The position numbers and the translations under genes were made by a program. Positions 1 to 8,418 of a stretch of DNA of 64,000 nucleotides are shown here, in pieces. The stretch is from an uncultured Chthonomonadales bacterium. GTDB taxonomy: Bacteria; Armatimonadota; Chthonomonadetes; Chthonomonadales; CAJBBX01. Within the stretch, counting starts at the first letter, position 1, and every line of letters starts with the position of its first letter. The notes beneath the pieces were generated by a model. The model saw only the letters and a program-made list of their open reading frames with translations. It had not been told where the DNA came from and did no database searches. The stretch covers positions 310,001 to 374,000 of the forward strand of contig CALLMM010000001.1 in NCBI GenBank assembly GCA_938005745.1. The letters are read 5' to 3'.

Positions 1-4
1 GCAT
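1..4 (-). CDS. Start codon of a gene leaving the left edge
   Basis: An ATG on the minus strand occupies positions 4-2, preceded by AGGAG at 8-base spacing, so a leftward gene probably begins here and lies almost entirely outside the window. Nothing can be said about its product. It sits about 43 bases downstream of the palindrome at 47-61, the same element found in the leader of the operon at 173-1425, so the two transcription units may share a regulator. Confidence 0.4.
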
Positions 5-46
5 AGAACAATCTCCTGTTGAATCTGAAATAAATGAAACAAACTA

Positions 47-61
47 CTTTGCTGGACAAAG
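47..61. promoter_or_regulatory. Palindromic operator candidate, copy 1
   Basis: CTTTG-CTGGA-CAAAG, a 15-base inverted repeat, lies upstream of the leftward gene that starts at position 4 and just beyond the terminator of the 173-1425 operon. A second copy with identical arms and the same 5-base gap is at 1447-1461. Binding by the winged-helix regulator encoded at 411-755 is inferred from proximity only. Confidence 0.45.
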
Positions 62-72
62 CAGCGCCGTCT

Positions 73-97
73 AAAAAAAGAGCGAGCCGACGCTCGC
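73..97 (-). terminator. Rho-independent terminator of the 173-1425 operon
   Basis: Read leftward, GCGAGC pairs with GCTCGC across a 4-base loop (GTCG) and is followed by TC and seven Ts. It lies about 75 bases past the stop of the last gene of the operon. Confidence 0.75.
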
Positions 98-172
98 CGG
101 AGATGCGCCCGACCGGTCGGGAGAACGCAGCATCCGGTTCGACCCGGTCTGCGCTCTCACGATCCGTTCGGA

Positions 173-400
173 TCAAGCCTCAAACAGTATCTTCAGCCTC
201 TGCTCGATGGTATCCGCGCAGGGTGCCGGCGAGAGGAGCGGGAAGGTGCGCTCTATCGCGGCGGAGGTGTTCAGGCGTTCGAGGAGCTGCGCGTTCAGGA
301 GGTTCTGCGCCATCTCCGTGATCCCCAGCCCGTTGGCGCGCGCCATCTCCGCCAGCGCCGCCTGCTGCCAGTCCTCCAGTTGTAGTTTGATCTGCTGCAT
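173..400 (-). CDS. Small hypothetical protein, last gene of regulator operon
   Basis: 75 residues, soluble, mostly helical, beginning MQQIKLQLEDWQQAALAE. The product is not recognised. The short beta-like N-terminus followed by helices is reminiscent of ribbon-helix-helix or antitoxin-type proteins, but no signature residues confirm this. The ATG has AGGAG seven bases upstream and starts 10 bases after the stop of the winged-helix regulator, so it is almost certainly cotranscribed and translationally close. A terminator follows at 73-97. The single Cys near residue 61 and the lack of any membrane segment are the only other notable points. Confidence 0.6.
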   Translation of the reverse strand: MQQIKLQLEDWQQAALAEMARANGLGITEMAQNLLNAQLLERLNTSAAIERTFPLLSPAPCADTIEQRLKILFEA

Positions 401-410
401 TGTCGTCTCC

Positions 411-755
411 TCAGTCCCGTTTGCTCAATCCCTGAATTATGCGCTCCAGCGCCGCAAGATACTCCTGAAACGCGGCGCGTCCCGTATCGGTCGGCTGCGC
501 GGTCGTGCGGGGCTTGCGCCCGCGAAACTCCTTGCGGACGGTGATGTAGCCGCGCTCCTCCAGCAGCGCCAGATGCGTGGAGAGGTTGCCGTCCGAAAGG
601 CTCAGCGTCTCTTTGAGCAGCTTGAAATCCGCCTCCCCCAGCGCAAGCAGGGTAGACATGATTCCCAGCCGCGCCTTCTGATGGATCACCTCGTCCAGCG
701 ATTCGACCGCACTGGCAAAGGCGGAGGGCGGCGCATGGGCGCTGACGGACGCCAT
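411..755 (-). CDS. Winged-helix transcriptional regulator (HTH_34-like)
   Basis: 114 residues from the ATG at 755, which has GGAG six bases upstream; a longer TTG reading from 830 would overlap the upstream gene and lacks a good site. Residues about 18-100 read as a winged helix: helix-rich start (DEVIHQKARLGIMSTLLA), a recognition region LKETLSLSDGNLSTHLALLE, and a wing with GYITVRKEFRGRKPRTTAQP. This is the pattern of the HTH_34/ArsR-MarR-like family often encoded beside a small membrane protein. It lies between that membrane gene (775-1425) and a small ORF. It probably represses its own operon through the palindrome at 1447-1461; that target is an inference. Confidence 0.8.
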   Translation of the reverse strand: MASVSAHAPPSAFASAVESLDEVIHQKARLGIMSTLLALGEADFKLLKETLSLSDGNLSTHLALLEERGYITVRKEFRGRKPRTTAQPTDTGRAAFQEYLAALERIIQGLSKRD

Positions 756-774
756 GCTCTGCTCCGACGGCGCG

Positions 775-1425
775 CTACCAACCGTTTCGGCGCGAGACGG
801 TAATGCCGTAGACAATGTGAAACCCTCCAAACGAAATGCCGATCATCGCCAGTCCGATCTGCGCGGAGCGCAGCGACGGCAGGAGAAACTGCGCCAGCAG
901 CGTCAGCGTTCCCGCCAGCAGAAACGCCCATCCCAGCCGGCTGACCTCCTTCTGGGAGAACAGCCCGACCGCGCAGACGGCGATCCCATACGAGAGCATC
1001 CAGAACGGATAGACCTCGTCCATCATCCCGCGATGCAGAAAGTAGAGCGTCAGCAGCGCGCCTGCGCCCAGCCCCGGCGCGCTGGCAAGCGCCATCAGTT
1101 TGCCCAGACGCGAGATCACCGTCTTGCCGACCTGCGCGGCGCGCCGCTTGGTCAGCAGGAAGTCCATCCCGATCGCCAGCGCGATCACCGCCGCCCAGTT
1201 GACAATGAAGGGCACTGCGCGCGATTCCGGCGAGAGCGAGAGCACATAGAGCCACTGCACCAGGCAGCCGATGATAGAGACCAGTCCGGCAAAGACCCCG
1301 GAGAGACCGGAGAAGGTGGAATATTTGGTGGAGCGCTCCATCAGCGCGCGGATCATGCGCAGGTTCTCCTGCGCCTCCTGCACAGGCAGCACGCCCTCGT
1401 CATACTCTCGCTCGCGCACGTACAT
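775..1425 (-). CDS. Multi-pass membrane protein cotranscribed with regulator
   Basis: 216 residues from the ATG at 1425, with AGGAG seven bases upstream. After a hydrophilic N-terminus (MYVREREYDEGVLPVQEAQE) there are about five or six hydrophobic segments, for example IIGCLVQWLYVLSL, FIVNWAAVIALAIGMDFLL and WAFLLAGTLTLLAQFLL. No catalytic motif is visible. Membrane proteins of this type are commonly paired with HTH_34 regulators in Acidobacteria, Armatimonadota and relatives, but their role is unknown. It is the first gene of the 1425-173 operon, transcribed from the promoter at 1477-1506 with the palindrome in its leader. Confidence 0.75.
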   Translation of the reverse strand: MYVREREYDEGVLPVQEAQENLRMIRALMERSTKYSTFSGLSGVFAGLVSIIGCLVQWLYVLSLSPESRAVPFIVNWAAVIALAIGMDFLLTKRRAAQVGKTVISRLGKLMALASAPGLGAGALLTLYFLHRGMMDEVYPFWMLSYGIAVCAVGLFSQKEVSRLGWAFLLAGTLTLLAQFLLPSLRSAQIGLAMIGISFGGFHIVYGITVSRRNGW

Positions 1426-1446
1426 GCTGACTCCTCTGTAATCGCG

Positions 1447-1461
1447 CTTTGTCAGACAAAG
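1447..1461. promoter_or_regulatory. Palindromic operator candidate, copy 2
   Basis: CTTTGTC-A-GACAAAG, a perfect 7+7 inverted repeat, sits in the predicted 5' leader of the leftward operon, starting about 9 bases downstream of the expected start of transcription. The outer arms CTTTG/CAAAG and the 15-base length match the copy at 47-61. Position within the leader suits a repressor roadblock. Confidence 0.55.
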
Positions 1462-1476
1462 TTCTTTGCGTACTCC

Positions 1477-1506
1477 ATTATATCGGCTTTTCCGCCGGAG
1501 AGTCAA
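1477..1506 (-). promoter_or_regulatory. Sigma-70 promoter of regulator operon
   Basis: Leftward TTGACT (1506-1501), 18-base spacer, TATAAT (1482-1477). It is divergent from the tRNA promoter at 1544-1572, with about 37 bases between the two -35 boxes. Confidence 0.75.
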
Positions 1507-1543
1507 CGGGCTTTTTTTCCAGCATCCAGAGGGGGAGCCGGCG

Positions 1544-1572
1544 TTGACAGCGGCGAGAAGCTGTGATATAAT
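1544..1572 (+). promoter_or_regulatory. Perfect consensus sigma-70 promoter for tRNA-Met
   Basis: TTGACA (1544-1549), 17-base spacer, TATAAT (1567-1572): every consensus position is matched, as expected for a strong stable-RNA promoter. The tRNA begins 36 bases after the -10 box. Confidence 0.9.
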
Positions 1573-1607
1573 GAGGATCGAATGGTTTCCTGAGTTCATC
1601 CATGTGA

Positions 1608-1681
1608 GGCGGGGTAGCTCAGTGGTCAGTAGCGAACGGCTCATAATCGTTAGGTCGTGGGTTCGAATCCCACCCCCGCTA
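1608..1681 (+). tRNA. tRNA-Met (CAT), elongator type
   Basis: A 74-base cloverleaf without encoded CCA. Acceptor strands GGCGGGG and CCCCGCT pair fully (first pair G-U), then T8-A9, a D arm GCTC/TAGC (one mismatch at the loop end), an anticodon stem AACGG/TCGTT with loop CTCATAA, variable AGGTC, T arm GTGGG/CCCAC with loop TTCGAAT, and discriminator A. The anticodon is CAT. The fully paired acceptor end argues against initiator tRNA; GGCGGGGTAGCTCAG is typical of elongator Met, though an Ile2 tRNA with lysidine cannot be excluded by eye. Confidence 0.92.
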
Positions 1682-1692
1682 TAGGTTCATTC

Positions 1693-1720
1693 GGCTCTGA
1701 GGGATCCTCAGAGCCTTTTT
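1693..1720 (+). terminator. Rho-independent terminator after tRNA-Met
   Basis: Perfect 10-base-pair stem (GGCTCTGAGG / CCTCAGAGCC), 3-base loop GAT, then five Ts, 12 bases beyond the tRNA. Confidence 0.92.
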
Positions 1721-1750
1721 ACCGCGGGGATCGTTGCGGAGGTGTCTCCT

Positions 1751-2818
1751 ATGGTGAAACGCCCTGTGCGCTGGCTACTCCTGACCGTCCTTCTCGGACT
1801 GGCTGCGGCTTCCGGAAGGGCGGACGATCTTGTCTGGGCGACCGGGCGCGTCTTTGCGGCGGATGGGAAGACCCCGCTAGCCGGCGCGTTGGTCGCCGTC
1901 TACGATAAGAAGAATCGCGTGGTGGACTACGCCCGCACCGATGAGAACGGCGTCTATGCGCTGGCGGTTCCCCGCAGCGCCCTCAACCTTAACCGGAAAG
2001 GGGGCGGCTTTCTCTATCAGATAAATCGGCTGGTCGGCGGCGTCGGGAACGTGATGACGCTGCCGTTGAAAGCCGGCATCAAAGCGGTTGCCGCTACCTC
2101 CAGCGCGAGCGACCCCCTGACCAGAGTGGGCATCGGAACCGCCAGCAATCTCGCGCAGTCGCTGGTGGACACGATCTCCCCGGACCGCAAATCGGTAAAG
2201 ACGGCGCGAGAGCAGCCCGGCGCGCTGGTGATGAAGGTGTCGGCTCCCGGCAAGAACGACGCCCTCAACATCGCCCGCGTCTACTGGATGCAAGAGGAGT
2301 TCTACCGGGTCGGCGGCAAAGAGGAGCGCGCCCTGATCGCCTGGTTTGATCCGGCGATCATGACCCCGGCAGGCGGCAAAGAGCCGTCTTCGATCTCCTC
2401 GGAGTATCTCACCTTCACCGGCATCCGGCTGGAGCCGAGCATCGCCGAGCGCGGGCAGACGGTGAAGCTGACCGTCGCGTTTCCCTCCCCGGAGGAGCCG
2501 AGAACGCCGGTCGTGGTGGTGGCGCGCAACTCCCGCAACGGACAGACCTTCCAGCTTAACCCCATCGGCGGCGGACTCTATCAGGGACAGTTTGAAGTGG
2601 ATCAGCGATTTCCGCTGCACGATCAGACCATCTGCGTGCTGGCATATGCGGAGCAGGACGCGCGTCCGGGACGCAACCGGCAGGCGGAAGATGCCATCAA
2701 CGGCGCGGGACTGTGGAACCCTGCGAAACCCTACGTCTACAACCCGCTGCTGGTGGTCAGCCGCAACCGCGCCGAGGTGGTCCTGACCGTTGTGGAGAAG
2801 CCGGGACGCCGCCGTTAA
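1751..2818 (+). CDS. Secreted protein with carboxypeptidase-regulatory-like domain
   Basis: 355 residues from the ATG at 1751, which has GGAGG eight bases upstream; the GTG at 1742 is too close to that site. A signal peptide (hydrophobic WLLLTVLLGLAAA, cleavage near GRADD) is followed at about residues 26-75 by a CarboxypepD_reg-like fold: ATGRVFAADGKTPLAGALV and YARTDENGVYAL. Such domains are beta-sandwiches found on exported proteins. Residues about 200-330 look like another beta-sandwich (EYLTFTGIRLEPSIAERGQT). The overall product is not recognised. It stands alone between the tRNA terminator and its own terminator at 2839-2890. Confidence 0.75.
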   Translation: MVKRPVRWLLLTVLLGLAAASGRADDLVWATGRVFAADGKTPLAGALVAVYDKKNRVVDYARTDENGVYALAVPRSALNLNRKGGGFLYQINRLVGGVGNVMTLPLKAGIKAVAATSSASDPLTRVGIGTASNLAQSLVDTISPDRKSVKTAREQPGALVMKVSAPGKNDALNIARVYWMQEEFYRVGGKEERALIAWFDPAIMTPAGGKEPSSISSEYLTFTGIRLEPSIAERGQTVKLTVAFPSPEEPRTPVVVVARNSRNGQTFQLNPIGGGLYQGQFEVDQRFPLHDQTICVLAYAEQDARPGRNRQAEDAINGAGLWNPAKPYVYNPLLVVSRNRAEVVLTVVEKPGRRR

Positions 2819-2838
2819 TCGGCGTTTGACGCGCAATA

Positions 2839-2890
2839 GAGCGTGTTCCTCGCATCCCGAAAAGGGGCGAAGAACACGCTCTGTTTTTTG
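2839..2890 (+). terminator. Rho-independent terminator
   Basis: AGAGCGTGTTC (2839-2849) pairs perfectly with GAACACGCTCT (2873-2883), enclosing a small inner hairpin, and is followed by G and six Ts. Confidence 0.85.
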
Positions 2891-2964
2891 AGAACCATCT
2901 GCCGAAAATCAAGGTATTCTGTAGTATGTCCTCTCTCACGGGAAAAAGGAACCTGTAACGCGAA

Positions 2965-4329
2965 TTGTCTCCCTCCTCCCTTCATACGCAGATATTTGAA
3001 AACCTTCCCGACGCTGTCATCCTGACGGATGCCGAGGGCTTCATCACCGCCTGGAATCCGGCGGCGGAGCGGCTGTTCGGGTACTCCAGCGAGGAGGCGA
3101 TCGGGAAGACCCCCCTGATCATCCTGGAGCCTGCCACCGCGCCGCAGCTCATCGGACAGATCCGCATGGCGACCCGGCAGCACGGACAGTGGCAGGGGAT
3201 CGTCTGCTATCGCCGTAAAGACGGCGGCGGCGGCGTTCTTCAGGCGATCAGCATTCCTCTCTACGATGAGCAGGGCGTCTTTGTCGGGAGGCTGGGCATC
3301 GGACGTGTGCCGGGCGGGCAGGAGCCGGTCTCTCCGGATCTGAAAGCCGCGCTCTTCCAGTTGAACGCCATCACCGAGACGATCCCGCTCGGCATCTTCA
3401 TGACCGACCCACAGGGCAGATGCCTCTACGCCAATCCCGCCTGCCAGCGCATTACCGGGATGACCTTCGAGGAGACTCTCAACGACGGCTGGGCGAAGGC
3501 GATCCATCCCGACGATCGGGAGAAGGTGACGGAGTCCTGGTCTCTGGCGTCGCAGTGCGGCGCGGTGTTCGAGAGCGAACCGCGATTCGTGCATCGAGAC
3601 GGGCGCACGCTTCATACCCGCATGTGCGCCCGGCAGATCATGGACGGCGACAGGCTTCTGGGCTATGTCGCGACGGTGGAGGATATTACCGAGCGCAAAA
3701 ACGCCGAAGCCCTCCTGCGCGAGCAGACGGAGCAGATACGCAACTTTGCGCTGCGTATGGCGATGCAGAACGAACAGCTCGAAGCCTCCGCCCGCAAACT
3801 GGAGAACCTTGCCGCTACCGACGGCTTGACGGAACTGAAGAATCACCGCGCCTTTCAGAAGCGGCTGGAGATGGAGGCACTGCGCACCGAACGCTACGGC
3901 GCGCCTCTCTCGCTGCTCCTGCTGGATATAGACCGCTTCAAGGAGTACAACGACACCTACGGGCATCCCGCCGGAGATCATGCCCTGAAAGAGGTCGCCG
4001 GAAAGCTCGCCTCCTTTATTCGCGACACCGATTTTGCGGCGCGCTACGGCGGAGAGGAGTTCGCCATCATCCTGCCGGAGACGGAGAATGCGGGCGCGCT
4101 GGCGCTGGCGGAGCGGGTGCGGGTCGCGGTGTCGGAGATCGTGCATGTGCTGCGCCCGCTCACGGTCAGCATCGGGGTCGCGACCTGGTCAGCGCGGGCG
4201 TGCGACCGGCAGTCTCTGATTACCCGCGCAGATCGCGCGCTCTATGCCGCCAAGCGCGCGGGAGGCAACTGCGTGGTCTGTCTGGATCAGGAGGAGACGG
4301 AGGCGAAACAGAGTCTGCCGCCCGAATAG
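2965..4329 (+). CDS. PAS-PAS-GGDEF diguanylate cyclase
   Basis: 454 residues from a TTG codon; the first PAS domain begins almost at once, so no much later start is possible. Two PAS domains (about 5-115, starting IFENLPDAVILTDAEG, and 125-240, with NPACQRITGMTFEETL) lead through a short coiled coil to a GGDEF domain (about 275-440). The active-site motif is GGEEF at 362-366, and the inhibitory site RDTD lies at 353-356, five residues before it, so the enzyme should make cyclic di-GMP and be inhibited by it. There are no membrane segments or signal peptide, so it is a cytosolic sensor whose ligand is unknown. It is monocistronic; a bidirectional terminator follows. Confidence 0.9.
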   Translation: MSPSSLHTQIFENLPDAVILTDAEGFITAWNPAAERLFGYSSEEAIGKTPLIILEPATAPQLIGQIRMATRQHGQWQGIVCYRRKDGGGGVLQAISIPLYDEQGVFVGRLGIGRVPGGQEPVSPDLKAALFQLNAITETIPLGIFMTDPQGRCLYANPACQRITGMTFEETLNDGWAKAIHPDDREKVTESWSLASQCGAVFESEPRFVHRDGRTLHTRMCARQIMDGDRLLGYVATVEDITERKNAEALLREQTEQIRNFALRMAMQNEQLEASARKLENLAATDGLTELKNHRAFQKRLEMEALRTERYGAPLSLLLLDIDRFKEYNDTYGHPAGDHALKEVAGKLASFIRDTDFAARYGGEEFAIILPETENAGALALAERVRVAVSEIVHVLRPLTVSIGVATWSARACDRQSLITRADRALYAAKRAGGNCVVCLDQEETEAKQSLPPE

Positions 4330-4352
4330 CGCTACAGCGGTAACAGAAGAAA

Positions 4353-4386
4353 GACGCCTGCGGCATGATGCCGCAGGCGTCCTTTT
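4353..4386. terminator. Bidirectional terminator between convergent genes
   Basis: A 14-base arm GACGCCTGCGGCAT is followed almost directly by its exact complement, then CTTTTC on the plus strand; on the minus strand the hairpin is followed by TTTCTTC. It can serve both the cyclase gene and the leftward PEP-CTERM gene. Confidence 0.8.
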
Positions 4387-4407
4387 CAAACCCTGTCGGG
4401 AGTGATC

Positions 4408-5121
4408 TCAGGATCGTCGGCGTCGCCAGAGCAGTCCCGCCGCCCCCAGCCCCAGCAGCGCGCCCAGTTGATAGAACGCCGGCTCCGGAACGTCTATCAC
4501 CGCAATCCGGGTGTATCGCTGGTAGACATAGCCGGTGTAGTTGCCCTTGCGGTTGACCTTTTTGCCGCTGAAAGGATCAATGGCTCCCCCCGCCACTTCG
4601 ACGGAGACGTCCCAGCCGAAACCGATCAGCTTCTTCGACCCGTCTCCGAACAGCGCCTGCGAGAGACGGAACACATTGGTGGTGTCGAAACCGCCTGCTC
4701 CCGGCGCAAACTGCCCTCTCTTGCTGGTTCCCTGCGTCGTCTCCCAGCCGTAGAAAGCGCCGGGTCCGCTGGTCTTGGAGTCGGCGGTCCATACCTGTTT
4801 GGGGTTGATGTTTCCGATGGCGGAGGCGGTGTTGAGGGGGTTCGGGATGCCTGTCACGGGGTCTTCATCGTAGAGAAGCACAAACTTGCGGACGCTGTTC
4901 AGCTTGTAGTCGCCGTACCCCTCGAACGTCAGCTTATCGCTGCCAATCTTAAAGCCAAATAGCTGCGAGACATCCGCCGAGCCGCCGTTAAAGGTGACGG
5001 TGAAGCCGGATACAGCCTTGTTGTAGGCGGATCGCGACTCTGCCGCCGCCGGCTGCGCCATCCATATGACAGCCGCCGCCAGCAGCAACCCCGCCGCCAG
5101 ACGATGTATTACGCGATTCAA
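4408..5121 (-). CDS. PEP-CTERM sorting-domain protein
   Basis: 237 residues from the TTG at 5121, which has GGGAG six bases upstream; a GTG at 5139 lacks a site. An N-terminal signal peptide (RLAAGLLLAAAVIWMAQPAAA) and a C-terminal tripartite tag define it: VPEPAFYQL, a hydrophobic stretch LGALLGLGAAGLL, and WRRRRS. PEP-CTERM proteins are exported, then cleaved by an exosortase and attached to extracellular polymer. The middle (about 35-200) is a soluble beta-rich domain with no recognised family. No exosortase gene is in the window. It is transcribed from a sigma-70-like promoter with a palindrome at the start point. Confidence 0.85.
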   Translation of the reverse strand: MNRVIHRLAAGLLLAAAVIWMAQPAAAESRSAYNKAVSGFTVTFNGGSADVSQLFGFKIGSDKLTFEGYGDYKLNSVRKFVLLYDEDPVTGIPNPLNTASAIGNINPKQVWTADSKTSGPGAFYGWETTQGTSKRGQFAPGAGGFDTTNVFRLSQALFGDGSKKLIGFGWDVSVEVAGGAIDPFSGKKVNRKGNYTGYVYQRYTRIAVIDVPEPAFYQLGALLGLGAAGLLWRRRRS

Positions 5122-5193
5122 GTTCAGCTCCCACCACAAGATAGTAATGTTATGGGTCGAGTCGCACGCACTGCATATATCGTGACGACAGGA

Positions 5194-5205
5194 TAACGAT
5201 CGTTA
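5194..5205. promoter_or_regulatory. 12-base palindrome at the PEP-CTERM start point
   Basis: TAACGATCGTTA is a perfect palindrome located at about +1 to +12 of the leftward transcript from the promoter at 5213-5241. A repressor operator is the simplest reading. Confidence 0.4.
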
Positions 5206-5212
5206 GGTTATA

Positions 5213-5241
5213 AGATTATCATATGTATTCTGGATGTGCAA
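5213..5241 (-). promoter_or_regulatory. Sigma-70 promoter of PEP-CTERM gene
   Basis: Leftward TTGCAC (5241-5236), 17-base spacer, TAATCT (5218-5213) in an unusually AT-rich stretch. The predicted leader to the TTG start at 5121 is about 85 bases. Confidence 0.6.
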
Positions 5242-5308
5242 GCATTTTTCAGAGAGACATAAAAATGCCGCATAAAACTGTTATTTTTACCGGGCTGTCC
5301 GGGAGGGG

Positions 5309-6076
5309 TCAACGCTCTCCCCCGGAGGCGACCAGTTCGATGGTGTCCTGAGAGCGGCAGATGCGGTTATCCCTGCGCAGTTCCACATAGACGGTTCGCA
5401 GCCCGCTGCCCCGCTCCAGCGTCCAGTCCATGCGGCTGCGAAATCGCTGCCACTCCGTCCACTGCCTGCCGTCGCTGCTCAGGCGCATCTCCCTCGCCCA
5501 CCCCTCGCCATGAATATAGAGCCTGACCGCGGGAGTGCGCGTCTGCGCGGCTTCGTTGTTGATGACGACCGGATAGCGGTCAAACTGCGCGCCGAAGTTC
5601 TGCACCCAGTAGTGGTCCCACGTGCCGCCGCCGGAGACATAGCCGATGCCGATCTCCCGGAATCGGGGGTTGAGGATATTGGCGCGATGTCCGGGGCTGT
5701 TCATCCACGCCTCCACCACTTTTGCCGGGTCGCGGGTGTGTCTGGCGATATTCTCTCCCAGATAGTTGTAGTTGTCGTAGCCGTTGTCGGTGATCCGACG
5801 GACGATATCGCGCCCCTGCGTGTCGGTGTGCGAGAGCGCGCGGCGTTTCGCCAGGTCCCGCGCCATCCAGTCCGCCGCCGCACTCAACTGCCGGTTGATC
5901 CGCAGCGGCGGAAGGTCGCGCCGGGCGCGCTCGGCGTTGGTCAGCTCCACCACCTGCTGTATCAGCCGCATCTCCTCCGCCGTCTGACGGCGGCTGGCGG
6001 AGCTGCTCGCGCCGGGCACAAGAGCGCACAGAGCCGCCAGAAGGAGGATACAGAGCGCACGGTTGATTCGATTCAT
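5309..6076 (-). CDS. Secreted CAP/SCP-like protein (YkwD family)
   Basis: 255 residues. A signal peptide (ALCILLLAALCALVPGA) precedes a CAP domain at about 35-165, with the family landmarks ELTNAERARRDLPPL, LSHTDTQGRD, YNYLGENIA and HRANILNPRFREIGIG, ending in WVQNFG. Bacterial CAP proteins are extracellular; their biochemical role is mostly unsettled. The C-terminal 80 residues (SSDGRQWTEWQRF, DWTLERGSGLRTVYVELR) resemble the small beta-sandwich often attached to such proteins. It begins 14 bases after the stop of the YyaL-like gene and is probably its operon partner. Confidence 0.85.
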   Translation of the reverse strand: MNRINRALCILLLAALCALVPGASSSASRRQTAEEMRLIQQVVELTNAERARRDLPPLRINRQLSAAADWMARDLAKRRALSHTDTQGRDIVRRITDNGYDNYNYLGENIARHTRDPAKVVEAWMNSPGHRANILNPRFREIGIGYVSGGGTWDHYWVQNFGAQFDRYPVVINNEAAQTRTPAVRLYIHGEGWAREMRLSSDGRQWTEWQRFRSRMDWTLERGSGLRTVYVELRRDNRICRSQDTIELVASGGER

Positions 6077-6090
6077 CGGACTCTCTCCGG

Positions 6091-8220
6091 TTATCGTCCG
6101 GCGCGAAGCTGTGCCAGCAGAGTCTGCGGGTCGGAAGTCGGCTGCTGGCAGGCGTAGTTTTCGCAGAGATAGGCGGTCGGTCTGCCGTCCTGCATGGCGC
6201 GCGATTCCAGCAGCGGAAGATCGTCCGGCAGCGGGTCCGAGGGATCGGAGAGTGCCAGCAGGAGGTTCGGATAGTAGCTCTCGCGAGCGACCGCCAGCAG
6301 CGCCTGCGTGCCGGGATCCTCCCGCGCGCCGACGACCGCCAGCTCCTGCGACGGACCGACCAGCAGGTCGAGCGCGCAGAGCAGCCTGCCGAACGCCTGC
6401 GGGTGCTGCGCCGCCATCTCGCCCAGCTGCTGCAGTGCATAGACCGCCGGTCCGCGATAGCGCTCCTCCCCGGTCAGGATCGCCAGCCGCAGCAGCGCCT
6501 CCAGCGCCACCGAGTTGCCGGAGGGGGTCGCGTTATCCATGATGTCTTTCGGGCGTTCGATGAGCCTCTCCGCGTCGGCTGCCGTGCTGAAGAAACCGCC
6601 GTTGGGGTCGGAGAAACGCTCCAGAATGGCGTCCGCAAGCGCGCGCGCCGCCTCCAGCCAGCGCCGTTCAAAGGTCGCCTCATAGAGCCGCAGCAGACCG
6701 TCCGCATAGGCGGCGTAGTCCTCCAGAAAGCCCGGGATCGGCGCGACCCGAAACGCGGCAGCGCGCTGCGCCGGGTGCATCGGCTCCTCAACCAGGACCT
6801 CTTTCCCGGTATGCATCAGGCGCGCGGCTTCGCCCGCCCCGGGGGCGCGATACATCTCCCGCAGCACAAACTCCGCGTTGTTGACGGCGGTCTGCAGGTA
6901 GTCGGCGCGCCGGAGAACCGCCCCGGCATCCGCGAACGCCGCCAGCATCAAGCCGTTCCAGGAGACCAGCACCTTCTCATCCCGTCCCGGTTTGATGCGC
7001 TTCTCCCGCGCCTCAAAGAGCCTCCGGCGCATCGCCTCCAGCCGCTGCAGAAACGCCTCCGGCTCCATCCGCACCGCCCGCGCGAAGGCGTCCGGCGGCG
7101 CCGTAACGTTCAGGATGTTCTTATGCTCCCAGTTTCCGCGCGGCGTTACGTCGTAGTAGCGGCAGAAGAGAGCGGCGTCATCGCTGCCGAGGATCTCCCG
7201 GATCTCCTCCTCCGTCCAGACGAAGAAGCGTCCCTCCTCGCCCTCGCTGTCGGCGTCCTGCGTCGAGTAGAAGCCCCCGAACGGAGCCGTCATCTCCCGG
7301 CGCACGTAGTCCAGCGTCTCCTCGACAATGCGCCGGTAGAAGGCGTCGCCGGTGATCTGGTAGGCGCGCAGATAGGTGAGCGCCAGCTGCGCGTTATCGT
7401 AGAGCATCTTCTCAAAGTGCGGCACAAGCCAGTAGGAATCGGTGGAGTAGCGATGAAAGCCGCCGCCAAGCTGATCGTAGATCCCGCCGAAAGCCATCTT
7501 CTCCAGCGTGAAGAGCGCCATCTCCAGCGGCTCGCGCTCCCGCGTCCGCACCGCATAACGCAGCAGAAAGTCCAGAATCATCGGCTGCGGAAACTTGGGG
7601 GCGTCGCCGAAGCCGCCCAGCCGGCGATCAAAGCTCATCCGAAGCTGCTGATAGGCGCGGTCAAAGATCTCCTGCGTTGCCGCTTTCGCTGGCAGGTCGA
7701 GCGCGCTCATCTGCTTCAGATGACGCAGGATCTCCTCGCTCTGCTGCTCGATCTGCTCCCGCCGCTCTCTCCACGCCTCCGCCACCGCCTGCAGAATGCG
7801 CGGGAAGCCGGGTCTGCCGTAGCGGTCTTCCGGAGGGTAGTAGGTTCCGCCGTAGAAGGGCTTGCCGTCGGGCGTTAGAAAGACGGTCATGGGCCAGCCG
7901 CCCTGACCGGCAAGCATCTGCACCGCGCTCATGTAGATATGGTCAATATCGGGACGCTCCTCGCGATCCACCTTGACATTGACAAAGTGGGCGTTCATCA
8001 GCGCGGCGATCTCCTCATTCTCGAAGCTCTCGCGCTCCATCACATGACACCAGTGACAGGCGGAGTAGCCGACCGAAAGCAGAATGGGCTTGTTCTCCTC
8101 CTTCGCCCGTCGCAGCGCCTCCTCGCCCCAGGGATACCAGTCCACAGGATTGTGGGCATGCTGCAGCAGATAGGGGCTGGTCTCGCCGATCAGCCGGTTG
8201 GTGTGCCTGTGTTCAGACAT
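6091..8220 (-). CDS. YyaL/SSP411-family thioredoxin-fold protein
   Basis: 709 residues, the full length for the family. Residues 1-165 are the DUF255 thioredoxin-like domain, opening [20 protein letters not shown] with a CHWC pair at Cys55/Cys58 and [21 protein letters not shown]. The remainder is an alpha/alpha-barrel like those of N-acylglucosamine epimerases and unsaturated glucuronyl hydrolases ([40 protein letters not shown]). No signal peptide is present, so it is cytosolic. The enzymatic function of the family is not established despite its wide distribution. It is followed closely by the CAP-domain gene. Confidence 0.9.
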   Translation of the reverse strand: MSEHRHTNRLIGETSPYLLQHAHNPVDWYPWGEEALRRAKEENKPILLSVGYSACHWCHVMERESFENEEIAALMNAHFVNVKVDREERPDIDHIYMSAVQMLAGQGGWPMTVFLTPDGKPFYGGTYYPPEDRYGRPGFPRILQAVAEAWRERREQIEQQSEEILRHLKQMSALDLPAKAATQEIFDRAYQQLRMSFDRRLGGFGDAPKFPQPMILDFLLRYAVRTREREPLEMALFTLEKMAFGGIYDQLGGGFHRYSTDSYWLVPHFEKMLYDNAQLALTYLRAYQITGDAFYRRIVEETLDYVRREMTAPFGGFYSTQDADSEGEEGRFFVWTEEEIREILGSDDAALFCRYYDVTPRGNWEHKNILNVTAPPDAFARAVRMEPEAFLQRLEAMRRRLFEAREKRIKPGRDEKVLVSWNGLMLAAFADAGAVLRRADYLQTAVNNAEFVLREMYRAPGAGEAARLMHTGKEVLVEEPMHPAQRAAAFRVAPIPGFLEDYAAYADGLLRLYEATFERRWLEAARALADAILERFSDPNGGFFSTAADAERLIERPKDIMDNATPSGNSVALEALLRLAILTGEERYRGPAVYALQQLGEMAAQHPQAFGRLLCALDLLVGPSQELAVVGAREDPGTQALLAVARESYYPNLLLALSDPSDPLPDDLPLLESRAMQDGRPTAYLCENYACQQPTSDPQTLLAQLRAGR

Positions 8221-8382
8221 CGTTGGTTTCGCTCCTTGGCGACGCTAGCTCATACTACCCGAAACCGCCCTGCCGAAGTTCCGGGCGTTTTGAAGGCGCG
8301 TCCGGACGCCGACGCACGGTCGGATCGTCTCCGCCGGGGAACCGCCCGACAGACGATCTCTCCGCAGAAGGGCGCGAAAGAC

Positions 8383-8411
8383 TTGACAGCCGGAGAGGGA
8401 TTCGCTAGACT
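8383..8411 (+). promoter_or_regulatory. Sigma-70 promoter giving a probable leaderless mRNA
   Basis: TTGACA (8383-8388), exactly 17 bases, TAGACT (8406-8411). The expected start of transcription, 6-8 bases after the -10 box, coincides with the ATG at 8419, and no ribosome-binding site is present. Confidence 0.75.
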
Positions 8412-8418
8412 CAGCATC

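Noticed and set aside
2882-2912. GCCGAAAA as a sigma-28 -10 box before the PAS-PAS-GGDEF gene
   Set aside because: No TAAA-like element at the right distance upstream.
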